Both the position numbers and the translations under genes were made by a program. Positions 1 through 7,953 of a stretch of 64,000 nucleotides of DNA are shown here, piece by piece. The stretch comes from Paenibacillus sp. FSL R5-0766 (lineage in GTDB: Bacteria; Bacillota; Bacilli; Paenibacillales; Paenibacillaceae). The stretch covers positions 1,240,001 through 1,304,000 of the forward strand of contig NZ_CP150227.1 in the NCBI RefSeq assembly GCF_037971845.1, in the 5' to 3' direction. Numbering within the stretch: position 1 is the first letter of the stretch; each line of letters starts with the position of its first letter. The notes below the pieces were generated by a model. The model did no database searches and was not told the origin of the DNA. It saw nothing but the letters and a program-made list of their open reading frames with translations.

Positions 1-938
1 GTACGGAAACGCCCAAGATTGGTGTTGCCATCTACAAATTTGACGATACATTCATGACGGGTGTACGTAATGCCATGACCGCAGCAGCGGAAGGCGTTGC
101 GACTCTGGATATCGTGGACAGCCAGAATGCACAGCCGACCCAGAATGAGAAAGTGGATCTGTTTGTGTCCAAGAAATACAATGCAATGGCCGTGAACCCG
201 GTGGACCGGACGGCGGCAGGGGTCATCATTGACAAGGCCAAGGCAGCGAACATTCCGGTGGTATTCCTCAACCGTGAGCCGGTGGCTGAAGATATGAACA
301 AGTGGGATAAAGTGTACTACGTAGGAGCAAAAGCGGAGGAGTCCGGTACGATCTCCGGTCAGCTGATTGTGGATTACTGGAAAGCACATCCGGAAGCGGA
401 CAAAAACGGCGATGGCAAACTGCAATACGTCATGCTGAAAGGGGAACCGGGCCATCAGGATGCAGAGCTTCGGACCAAATATTCGGTTCAGGCGATCCAG
501 GATGCCGGAATCGAAGTGGAAGCACTGGCGGAAGACACGGCGATGTGGGACCGGGTGAAAGGTCAGGAGAAAATGCAGGCATTCCTGGCTTCGCATGGCG
601 ACAAGATTGAAGCTGTTCTCGCAAACAATGATGACATGGCCTTAGGAGCCATTGAAGCATTGAAAGCAGCTGGATACTTCAAGGATGGCAAATCCATGCC
701 GGTTGTAGGTGTAGATGCAACAGCTCCGGCCATTCAAGCTCTACAGGATGGCACGATGCTGGGCACGGTGCTTAATGATGCCAAGAATCAGGGTGCAGCC
801 ACGGTGGCACTGGCTTCCGTACTTGCCAAAGGTGAGACACCAACAAAGGAAAATACCAAATACGACATTACAGATGGTAAATACGTCTGGATTGCATACA
901 AAAAGATTACAAAAGACAACATCGCTGACGCCCAATAA
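1..938 (+). CDS. mglB: Galactose/glucose ABC importer substrate-binding protein MglB (5' truncated)
   Basis: The reading frame is open from base 3 through the window edge, so the N-terminus, signal peptide and lipobox are missing; about 311 residues remain. The sequence begins inside the first sugar-binding lobe (PKIGVAIYKFDDTFM). It carries an EF-hand-like calcium loop (DKNGDGKLQ, near base 400) followed by LKGEPGHQDAE, both typical of the E. coli galactose-binding protein, and a second-lobe motif NNDDMALGAIEAL. It should capture galactose, glucose or methyl-galactoside outside the membrane and deliver it to MglA/MglC, which follow directly. An intrinsic terminator separates it from mglA, a usual way to make more binding protein than ATPase. 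The family assignment is strong; the exact sugar is inferred. Confidence 0.93.
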   Translation, partial: TETPKIGVAIYKFDDTFMTGVRNAMTAAAEGVATLDIVDSQNAQPTQNEKVDLFVSKKYNAMAVNPVDRTAAGVIIDKAKAANIPVVFLNREPVAEDMNKWDKVYYVGAKAEESGTISGQLIVDYWKAHPEADKNGDGKLQYVMLKGEPGHQDAELRTKYSVQAIQDAGIEVEALAEDTAMWDRVKGQEKMQAFLASHGDKIEAVLANNDDMALGAIEALKAAGYFKDGKSMPVVGVDATAPAIQALQDGTMLGTVLNDAKNQGAATVALASVLAKGETPTKENTKYDITDGKYVWIAYKKITKDNIADAQ

Positions 939-950
939 CAGCACGAGACA

Positions 951-984
951 GGGACGTCCGACATTCGGGTAGCGTCCCTTTTTT
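951..984 (+). terminator. Intrinsic terminator/attenuator between mglB and mglA
   Basis: GGGACG (951-956) pairs with CGTCCC (973-978) and is followed by six T residues. It lies just after the mglB stop and 29 bases before the mglA start, so it probably lets only part of the transcripts continue into mglA-mglC. Confidence 0.8.
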
Positions 985-1012
985 GCCGGTCATATGGAAG
1001 GGAGGAACCAAG

Positions 1013-2518
1013 ATGGAGTCACCTTACCTGCTGGAGATGAATGGAGTTTCCAAAGCATTTCCGGGTGTGCAGGCACTAAGTCAGGTCACATTTAAAGTAA
1101 AGCCGGGGACGGTTCACGCCTTGATGGGAGAGAATGGAGCGGGGAAATCCACACTTATGAAATGTCTGTTCGGCATGTATCACCCGGATGAAGGAACGAT
1201 ACGTATCGAAGGAAAGAGTGTGGATATTCCGAATTCCAAAGCGGCCCTACAGCAAGGCATATCCATGATTCATCAGGAGCTGAACCCGGTCCCGCATCGT
1301 CCGGTGATGGAGAATATATGGCTGGGTCGTTTTCCGATGAGGGGAATACTGGTGGACGAGAAACGGATGTATACTGATACGCTGGCGCTGTTCAAAGACT
1401 TGAACTTGGATATTGACCCGAAGGCTCAGGCGGGAACACTGTCTGTCTCCAAAATTCAATCCATGGAAATTGCCAAGGCGGTCTCTTTTCAATCCAAAGT
1501 TATCGTCATGGATGAGCCAACTTCTTCCCTGACAGGCAAGGAAGTGGATCAGCTCTTCGCCATTATTAATGAACTGCGCAGTCGCGGCGTATCCATTATC
1601 TATATTTCACACAAGATGGAGGAGATCCTGACGATCTCGGATGAAGTGACAATCATGCGTGATGGCTTCGTTGTCGGGACATGGGATGCTGCGGATCTAA
1701 CGACAGATCTGATCATTACGCGTATGGTTGGCCGTGATCTGGACGAACGTTTCCCGGAACGGACGAACGTACCCGGTGAAGTGATATTAAAAGCCGAGGG
1801 TCTGACATCAAGCCAGTCCAAATCGTTTCGTGATGTATCCTTTGAGCTGCGAAAAGGTGAAGTTCTTGGCATTGGTGGCCTGGTTGGAGCACAGCGGACA
1901 GAACTGATTGAGTCATTGTTCGGACTGCGTGGACTCGCTTCAGGTACGATTTCGATTCATGGGCGCAAGGTGAAGATTAACTCCCCCGCAGCAGCGAAGC
2001 GTCATAACATTGCGTTGCTTACGGAAGAACGAAGGGTTACAGGGATATTCCCTGTGTTGTCGGTGTATGAGAACACGATCATTGCCAGTCTGGGGCGCTA
2101 CCGAAATCGTGTGGGCTTGCTGGACGAGAAAAAGGGCCGGGAAGAGGCACGGGAACAGACGCAGAAGTTCAGAACCAAAACGCCTTCAGTTAACACACTG
2201 ATTCGCAACCTGTCTGGCGGCAATCAACAGAAAGTTCTGCTGGCCCGTTGGTTGCTGACCGACCCGGAGATTCTGTTGCTGGATGAACCGACACGTGGAA
2301 TTGATGTAGGGGCCAAGTTTGAGATTTACACCATTATTACGGAACTGGCTCGTCAGGGCAAAAGCATTATCATGATTAGCTCGGAGATGCCCGAACTGTT
2401 GGGTATGTCGGATCGCATTATGGTGATGAGCGAAGGGCGTCTCACCGGAATCGTGGACGGAGCCGAGGCAACAGAGCAGGATATTATGAGGCTGGCCGCG
2501 CAGCAGCGGATGGCTTAG
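1013..2518 (+). CDS. mglA: Galactose ABC importer ATPase MglA (two fused ABC domains)
   Basis: This cytoplasmic ATPase of about 501 residues drives sugar import through MglC. Two ABC cassettes are joined in tandem. The first has Walker A GENGAGKST, signature LSVSKIQ and Walker B VIVMDEPTS. The second has a degenerate P-loop (GLVGAQRTE) but a good signature (LSGGNQQKV) and Walker B LLLDEPTRGID. This asymmetry is normal for carbohydrate-uptake-2 ATPases of the MglA/RbsA type. I chose the ATG at 1013 because GGAGG at 1001-1005 sits seven bases upstream; an in-frame TTG at 983 overlaps the terminator T-run. The length matches E. coli MglA (about 506 residues). It is followed 15 bases later by mglC. 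Confidence 0.95.
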   Translation: MESPYLLEMNGVSKAFPGVQALSQVTFKVKPGTVHALMGENGAGKSTLMKCLFGMYHPDEGTIRIEGKSVDIPNSKAALQQGISMIHQELNPVPHRPVMENIWLGRFPMRGILVDEKRMYTDTLALFKDLNLDIDPKAQAGTLSVSKIQSMEIAKAVSFQSKVIVMDEPTSSLTGKEVDQLFAIINELRSRGVSIIYISHKMEEILTISDEVTIMRDGFVVGTWDAADLTTDLIITRMVGRDLDERFPERTNVPGEVILKAEGLTSSQSKSFRDVSFELRKGEVLGIGGLVGAQRTELIESLFGLRGLASGTISIHGRKVKINSPAAAKRHNIALLTEERRVTGIFPVLSVYENTIIASLGRYRNRVGLLDEKKGREEAREQTQKFRTKTPSVNTLIRNLSGGNQQKVLLARWLLTDPEILLLDEPTRGIDVGAKFEIYTIITELARQGKSIIMISSEMPELLGMSDRIMVMSEGRLTGIVDGAEATEQDIMRLAAQQRMA

Positions 2519-2533
2519 TCAGGAGGGAAACAG

Positions 2534-3553
2534 ATGAACACACAGATGATCAATCAAGTGAAAAATTATGTAACACAACGCGCCATCTTTATCGTATTGA
2601 TTCTGCTCATCATTGGAATAGCTATTGCCGATCCGAATTTTCTTGCCTTCTCTACACTGCGGGACATCTTGCAGCAATCCTCCACACGGGCCATTATTGC
2701 ACTCGGTGCAGCCTTTATCCTCGTCACGGGTGGTGTCGATCTGTCCGCTGGACGGGTGGTTGGTCTGACGGCTGTTGTATCGGCATCGATGCTGCAAATT
2801 GACGAGTATGCCAACCGCTTCTTCCCCGATCTGCCCCATTTGCCGGTGTTGTTGCCGATTCTGGTTGGAATCACCGCAGGTCTATTCGTGGGTTTGGTCA
2901 ATGGACTGATTGTCGCCAAATTACATGTACCTCCTTTTATCGCAACGCTGGGTACGATGGTTGCCGTGTACGGACTGAACTCCATTTATTTTGATACGGA
3001 ACCCAACCAGTCACAGCCGATCGGAGGATTGAGACCCGATTTTACCGTCATTGGCTCTGGATACATTGATCTGGGCGGAGGTTATTCCATCCCGTATATT
3101 GTCCTCATTGCGATTGCGGTGGCGTTAATCTGCTGGGTGATCTTTAACAAAACCCGGCTCGGCAAAAACATGTACGCGATTGGTGGCAACATTCAGGCGG
3201 CGCATGTATCCGGGATTCATGTGGCACGCAACCTGGTTGCCCTGTATGCCATTGCGGGTGCACTGTACGGTTTGGGTGGTGTGCTTGAGGCAGCACGCAC
3301 AGGTGGAGCAACAAACAATTACGGTAACATGTATGAGCTGGATGCGATTGCCGCATGTGTGGTAGGCGGTGTATCAACGGCAGGAGGTATTGGAACGGTA
3401 CCTGGGGTTATGGCGGGTGTGCTGATCTTCGGGGTCATTAACTATGGTCTGACGTTTATCGGTGTGAGTCCATACTGGCAGTTGATTATCAAAGGATTGA
3501 TCATTGTTGCTGCGGTGGCTTTTGATATCCGTAAGTATATGGCGAAAAAATAA
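2534..3553 (+). CDS. mglC: Galactose ABC importer permease MglC
   Basis: An integral membrane permease of 339 residues with about eight to ten hydrophobic segments, of the BPD-transp-2 (RbsC/MglC) family. It contains the family stretch ALGAAFILVTGGVDLSAG near residues 55-75 and the late motif ELDAIAACVVGGVSTAGG, which contacts the ATPase in this family. The start ATG at 2534 follows AGGAGGGAAAC with good spacing, 15 bases after the mglA stop, so the two genes are co-transcribed. It forms the membrane channel for the sugar bound by MglB. No strong terminator follows at once; instead a divergent copy of the palindromic repeat family begins at about 3570. Confidence 0.94.
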   Translation: MNTQMINQVKNYVTQRAIFIVLILLIIGIAIADPNFLAFSTLRDILQQSSTRAIIALGAAFILVTGGVDLSAGRVVGLTAVVSASMLQIDEYANRFFPDLPHLPVLLPILVGITAGLFVGLVNGLIVAKLHVPPFIATLGTMVAVYGLNSIYFDTEPNQSQPIGGLRPDFTVIGSGYIDLGGGYSIPYIVLIAIAVALICWVIFNKTRLGKNMYAIGGNIQAAHVSGIHVARNLVALYAIAGALYGLGGVLEAARTGGATNNYGNMYELDAIAACVVGGVSTAGGIGTVPGVMAGVLIFGVINYGLTFIGVSPYWQLIIKGLIIVAAVAFDIRKYMAKK

Positions 3554-3569
3554 GATTAACGTGAAAAGG

Positions 3570-3722
3570 TTACACCGTTGTACTCCGAGTGCAGTACCAT
3601 CTTCCGATCGCCCTTATCCCCTGATTTTCTTGATTCCGATATATTAATAGGGGAAAATCCGGTGATAAATGCGAACGCTATCGCTTCTTCAGATTGGTTC
3701 TGCACTCTACGTTATGGTGTAA
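3570..3722 (-). repeat. Palindromic repeat element, divergent copy 3 (inverted)
   Basis: Read on the minus strand this segment aligns along most of its length with copies at 12894-13080 and 41172-41347. Shared blocks include CTGAAGAAGCG, AGCGTTCGC, TTTATC.CCGGATTTTC, GGGGATAA and GCGATCGGAAG. Ends are TTACACC (3570-3576) and GGTGTAA (3716-3722); the outer TTGAACTAA arms of copy 1 are absent. Inner arms (TTATC..CC..GATTTTC and its partner) still pair imperfectly. It lies directly downstream of mglC. No protein-coding signal is convincing here. Confidence 0.75.
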
Positions 3723-3757
3723 AAATTCCATTCATCTTATATGGAGAAGTAGCAAAG

Positions 3758-3789
3758 AAGCCAGCCCTCGGGATATAGAGAGCTGGCTT
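3758..3789 (-). terminator. Terminator of the small membrane protein gene
   Basis: AAGCCAGC (3758-3765) pairs with GCTGGCTT (3782-3789). On the minus strand it begins six bases after the stop of the 3796-4131 gene and is followed by TTCTTTGCT. It may weakly stop plus-strand transcription from mglC as well. Confidence 0.65.
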
Positions 3790-3795
3790 TAATTG

Positions 3796-4131
3796 TTATG
3801 CATTTACAAACCAATCTACGACAGTAATTATAGGGCCAATAATGCAAAACACTAGCATAAATGCAGCGACGTTACAGGCAACACTTGTGCCATAATGTGA
3901 ACGATTTTTTTTGGCTATCCAGATGGTAGGGATCCAGAAGAGGGCTGCTACTACAAAAGGAATGTGAAGTCCTTGAGTTCCGTTGCTATAAATAGGTATG
4001 TTTATTAAGTTTAAAAGATAATGACTGATCATAAAATTTGTTTTGCCCCATTGGAAGTTAAAGGCGAGACCCATCAATAGTACGAGTAGAGAGAGCGTTC
4101 CGAGGCCCAGTGGTTTTCGTTGTGTTGTCAT
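3796..4131 (-). CDS. Small integral membrane protein, unknown function
   Basis: A protein of 111 residues with about three hydrophobic helices (residues 10-27, 55-72 and 83-106) and basic connecting loops (IAKKNRSH). The start ATG is preceded on the minus strand by GGAGG with proper spacing, and a terminator follows the stop, so this looks like a real monocistronic gene. I recognise no family and no catalytic motif. It is transcribed away from the histidine kinase gene at 4391 across a 259-base divergent interval, which must contain both promoters. A role cannot be assigned. Confidence 0.6.
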   Translation of the reverse strand: MTTQRKPLGLGTLSLLVLLMGLAFNFQWGKTNFMISHYLLNLINIPIYSNGTQGLHIPFVVAALFWIPTIWIAKKNRSHYGTSVACNVAAFMLVFCIIGPIITVVDWFVNA

Positions 4132-4390
4132 GTAATATCCTCCATAACCAAGTATTTATCCTAAATTAATCCATTAATGTATTGTACCACAATAATGATC
4201 TATGCGAAGAGGAATTGTTTCACTTTTGTTGATTACAATTACATCGTATGTCCTATTGCCTTCATAACTTATACATTCATGCGAATTTGACGAGCCTCCA
4301 CTAATCGACAACATCAGCTAATCATAATCGATATAATACATGTACATAAGTTGTTAGATGTGAGTTTTATGTCAAAGGGGGCGAGGCTGT

Positions 4391-5962
4391 TTGCTAAGTT
4401 ACACGATGAAAATGGTGATATTCCCGCTAGGTTGTCTGCTTGTCATTCTGTCCTCTTATGTTCTAAGGCTTACCCCTCATATGGCAATAATGTCGCTTTC
4501 AGGGACATTATTGGTAGCAAGTATTTTTGGGGAAAGACGATATCCTGTGCTGCGGAAGTTTCAGTGGTTTTTTCTCGGGATATTTCATTATTTCAGTGAA
4601 CTGAACTGGTGCAACATGCTGTATTATATGCTCATTATTTCAATGATCCAGGACAAACAGCGGTTGGCGCATACCTTGCCGATTTCGTTGCTGCTTATGC
4701 TGCAATATACGGTGATTCGGCTTTCGTATGTGCCTGTAGATACATATACTTTGCTCGTTTCGTTGTTTGACCTGTTAACCTCGGTTGTTATCATTTTTTT
4801 GTATCATACTTTAATCAACAGTGAGGTCGAGAAGCGCAGGCTTCGGGAAAAAAATCGGTTTCTGACCCTCCATGATCCGCTTACGGGACTGTTGAATTAC
4901 GAAGGTTACATGGAGGTGCTGCATAAGACAGTAGAAGAGCATCGGCCTTTTTTGCTTGTCCTTTTGAATGTCAATAACTTTAGCGGCTTTAAAAAAGATT
5001 CAGAAGATCCTTGGTGTACGGTAATCATAGGTACAGGCCAGATGATTAGCAATCATTTCACTGAGGCCTACGGCATATCCCGATATGCAGGAGACCGATT
5101 TGCAGTCGTTTTGCCGGAGATACAGGATGTGGAAGAACGAATGTCGTCACTGCTATCCGTTCAGCTTCAAGGACTTCAGGTAAGCTACAGCATATCTCTG
5201 TACCCGGAAATGTCGGATTCGTTGCAGCACTTTATGACGGTAGCCGAGGATAGACTGCTTCAACAACAGCGCAGCAAATGGCTGAAAAATGAAGAAGAAG
5301 TATTTCGTTCCGAGAGACTAAGGGCTGTAGGTGAACTGGCCGCGGGTATGGCTCACGAAATTCGGAACCCACTTACCGCAATTCGGGGCTTCTTGCAGCT
5401 GTCACGTGGACAAGCGTTTAATATCGCGCCATGGTATGAAGTGATTATGGGTGAGGTGACGAGAGTAACTGACCTGACGGCTGAATTTTTACAGTTTTCC
5501 AAACCACATGCCAATCACATGAAACCTGAACATTTGGGTCACTGCCTTGAACGGGTGATGTCTTTGACCGAGTCAGATGCGGCATCCCGTGGGCATCAAA
5601 TTATGCTTGAAATGACTGATGAGCCAGTTATGATCATCATGGATCGAGATAAGATTGTGCAGGTATTGATTAATCTGATTCGTAACGCTTTTGAAGCAAT
5701 GACAGACCCGGGTGAGGTTCATATGGATTTGTTGCAGGATGGAGACGCAGTACTCATTTCAATTACAGATACAGGAAGCGGCATTCCGGAAAATTCGCTA
5801 TCCACAATCTTTAATCCATTTTATACAACCAAAGAAGAAGGCACAGGACTGGGACTAGCACTCTGCCAGAAAATCGTTCAGGATCACAATGGTAAAATTA
5901 CCGTCCATAGCGAAATGGGGGTTGGTTCCACCTTCACGCTTCATCTGCCAATGGAGACGTAA
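4391..5962 (+). CDS. Membrane sensor histidine kinase with degenerate GGDEF domain
   Basis: Protein of 523 residues. Residues 1-142 are four to five transmembrane helices. Residues 155-275 form a GGDEF-like domain (TLHDPLTGLLNYEGY) whose signature is AGDRF at 233-237, so diguanylate cyclase activity is probably lost. HisKA follows with the phospho-acceptor His322 in GMAHEIRNPL, then a HATPase domain with N-box (NLIRNAFEAM), DTGSGIP (460-466) and GTGLGLALC (484-). No response regulator is adjacent, as for orphan sporulation-type kinases. The TTG at 4391 is chosen because GGGGGCGAGG lies just upstream; the next ATG (4406) has poor spacing. The signal sensed is unknown. Confidence 0.85.
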   Translation: MLSYTMKMVIFPLGCLLVILSSYVLRLTPHMAIMSLSGTLLVASIFGERRYPVLRKFQWFFLGIFHYFSELNWCNMLYYMLIISMIQDKQRLAHTLPISLLLMLQYTVIRLSYVPVDTYTLLVSLFDLLTSVVIIFLYHTLINSEVEKRRLREKNRFLTLHDPLTGLLNYEGYMEVLHKTVEEHRPFLLVLLNVNNFSGFKKDSEDPWCTVIIGTGQMISNHFTEAYGISRYAGDRFAVVLPEIQDVEERMSSLLSVQLQGLQVSYSISLYPEMSDSLQHFMTVAEDRLLQQQRSKWLKNEEEVFRSERLRAVGELAAGMAHEIRNPLTAIRGFLQLSRGQAFNIAPWYEVIMGEVTRVTDLTAEFLQFSKPHANHMKPEHLGHCLERVMSLTESDAASRGHQIMLEMTDEPVMIIMDRDKIVQVLINLIRNAFEAMTDPGEVHMDLLQDGDAVLISITDTGSGIPENSLSTIFNPFYTTKEEGTGLGLALCQKIVQDHNGKITVHSEMGVGSTFTLHLPMET

Positions 5963-6014
5963 ATCATATAACTTACCCAGAGATAGCAAACATAGTCATT
6001 AGACAAAAACATAA

Positions 6015-6053
6015 AAACGCCGCATGGGTCCTGAAGAACCCCGTGCGGCGTTT
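6015..6053. terminator. Bidirectional terminator between convergent genes
   Basis: AAACGCCGC (6015-6023) pairs with GCGGCGTTT (6045-6053), with further pairing inside (ATGGGT with ACCCCGT). It lies between the histidine kinase gene and the convergent ABC exporter gene and has A/T-rich flanks on both sides. Confidence 0.8.
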
Positions 6054-6105
6054 AATATTTCGATTAATAAGTTAATGTGTGGAGACGACATCGGTTCAGA
6101 TCAGA

Positions 6106-7953
6106 CTATATGGGGTTCGACTTATTGAGCTGTCCCTGATGTAACTGATAGTAGAATCCTTGTTGCTGCATCAATTCATCATGGCTTCCCCGTTCAGCGA
6201 TCTGTCCTTCATCAATGACGAGAATCTGATCGGCTTCACGTATCGTGCTGAGCCTGTGAGCGATGACAAAGCTGGTGCGGTCTTTCATTAAAGTGCGCAT
6301 CGCTTCCTGGATCTTCATCTCTGTACGCGTATCGATGCTGCTTGTTGCCTCATCCAGAATAAGAATGGCTGGATCCGCCAGAATTGCCCGGGCAATGGTC
6401 AGCAGCTGTCGTTGTCCCTGACTCAGATTGCTTCCCCCGGAAATGATGGGGGTATCGTAGCCCTGCGACAGTTTGCGGATGAACGAGTGTGCATTCGCAA
6501 GCGTAGCTGCTTGCCTGATCTGTTCATCGGTTGCGTCCGGCTTGCCATAGGCGAGATTGTCACGAATGGTACCCGAGAACAGGTAGGCATCCTGAAGTAC
6601 AATGCCGAGTTGCCGACGGAGTTGATCCTTCTCCAGTTCCGAGATGTCACATCCATCGATGGTGATCCGTCCGCCTGTAATCTCGTAGAAACGGGGTAAC
6701 AGGTTGATAATGGTTGTTTTGCCTGCGCCGGTGGGTCCAACAAGTGCAATCATCTCCCCAGGTTTGGCAGTAAAGCTAACCTTCTTCAGAATGTCTCGCT
6801 CTGCAATGTACCCGAAGGAGACATCTTCAAATACAACTTTACCTTGAATCTGATCCAGTTGTTTCTTCTGTTCCTCCACATACTCACCAGGCGTATCCAT
6901 GATGTGAAACACCCGTTCAGCACCTGCAATGGCAGCCTGAATCAGATTGTACTGATTGGCCAGATCGCTCAGCGGCCGCTCAATCTGACGGGAGTATGCA
7001 AGAAAACTGACGATCAATCCGATGGATGTCAGATCATGATAAGCCATCCATCCACCCACAGAAGCCAGTATGGCAAACCCAATATTGTTCATCACGTTCA
7101 TCGTAGGGCCAACCAAACCCGAAACAGTCTGGGCTTGTGTGCTGGAGGTGCGCAGTTTCTCGTTCAGGTTCTTAAAATGTTGATGTGTCTGATCCTGACG
7201 GTTATAAGCCGCTACGACTTTTTGTCCAGCAATGGTTTCCTGAGCATACCCATTAAGCTCACCAAGTAATTTCTGCTGGGCGGTGAAGTGTTTGCGTGTT
7301 CTTGACGCGATTAGACGAGTAGCAATGGTAATTAAGGGTACTGTTACCAGACTGAGCAATGTAAGCCGAACATCAAGTGCAAACATGATCGACAAGGAAC
7401 CAACGAGCAGGATGGCACTGGACATCAATTGGGTTACGCTTTGATTCAGCGTTGTAGATACATTATCGATATCATTGGTGGCCCGGCTCATGAGATCCCC
7501 GCTTTGATTTTTATCAAAAAAGCTGACAGGCAGCTCTTGTAGTCGGGAGAACAACGCATGTCGCAGATCTTTGACGGTCAGTTGGGACACACCAATCATG
7601 ACATAGGATTGAGCCCACATCAGGAGTGAGCCAAGGACATAAACACTCAGCAAGAGGAGACATTCTTTCAGCAAACCCGCTGTTACTTTGGGCACGATAT
7701 GTTCGTTAACGGCGCGGCCGAGAAGATAAGGTCCTGCCAGATTGAGCAGTGTTCCGAGAGCGGTCAGCACTAATGCAGCAATAACTCCTTTGCGATGACG
7801 TCCCATGTATGACCATACCCGGATGAGGGCGTGGCGTGCATTTTTGGCTCTGACTTTGGGAACAGATCCTCTGCCCGCCGGTCCGGGTCTTCCGATGGGA
7901 GGCACGACCGTTTGTTGTATGGAGGAAGAGGCAGGTTTAGCCAAATTGAACAT
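6106..7953 (-). CDS. Heterodimeric ABC exporter subunit B
   Basis: About 615 residues: a roughly 60-residue cytoplasmic N-terminus, six transmembrane helices and a C-terminal ATPase. Walker A is GPTGAGKTT, Walker B ILILDEATSS keeps the catalytic glutamate, and the signature is non-canonical (LSQGQRQL). It overlaps the end of the partner gene upstream, so the two subunits are translationally coupled. Two starts are possible: ATG at 7953 directly abuts the GGAGG, while TTG at 7944 has ideal nine-base spacing and may be the true start. Family members (BmrC/BmrD, YfiB/YfiC type) export drugs or lipids from the inner leaflet; the substrate here is unknown. Confidence 0.9.
   Translation of the reverse strand: MFNLAKPASSSIQQTVVPPIGRPGPAGRGSVPKVRAKNARHALIRVWSYMGRHRKGVIAALVLTALGTLLNLAGPYLLGRAVNEHIVPKVTAGLLKECLLLLSVYVLGSLLMWAQSYVMIGVSQLTVKDLRHALFSRLQELPVSFFDKNQSGDLMSRATNDIDNVSTTLNQSVTQLMSSAILLVGSLSIMFALDVRLTLLSLVTVPLITIATRLIASRTRKHFTAQQKLLGELNGYAQETIAGQKVVAAYNRQDQTHQHFKNLNEKLRTSSTQAQTVSGLVGPTMNVMNNIGFAILASVGGWMAYHDLTSIGLIVSFLAYSRQIERPLSDLANQYNLIQAAIAGAERVFHIMDTPGEYVEEQKKQLDQIQGKVVFEDVSFGYIAERDILKKVSFTAKPGEMIALVGPTGAGKTTIINLLPRFYEITGGRITIDGCDISELEKDQLRRQLGIVLQDAYLFSGTIRDNLAYGKPDATDEQIRQAATLANAHSFIRKLSQGYDTPIISGGSNLSQGQRQLLTIARAILADPAILILDEATSSIDTRTEMKIQEAMRTLMKDRTSFVIAHRLSTIREADQILVIDEGQIAERGSHDELMQQQGFYYQLHQGQLNKSNPI

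Noticed and set aside
3578..3778. Open frame of 66 codons on the plus strand after mglC
   Set aside because: It lies within the divergent palindromic repeat copy, has no ribosome binding site and runs into a terminator stem.
6844..7269. Plus-strand frame of 141 codons inside the ABC exporter gene
   Set aside because: Shadow of the minus-strand ABC transmembrane domain; no ribosome binding site and no family resemblance.
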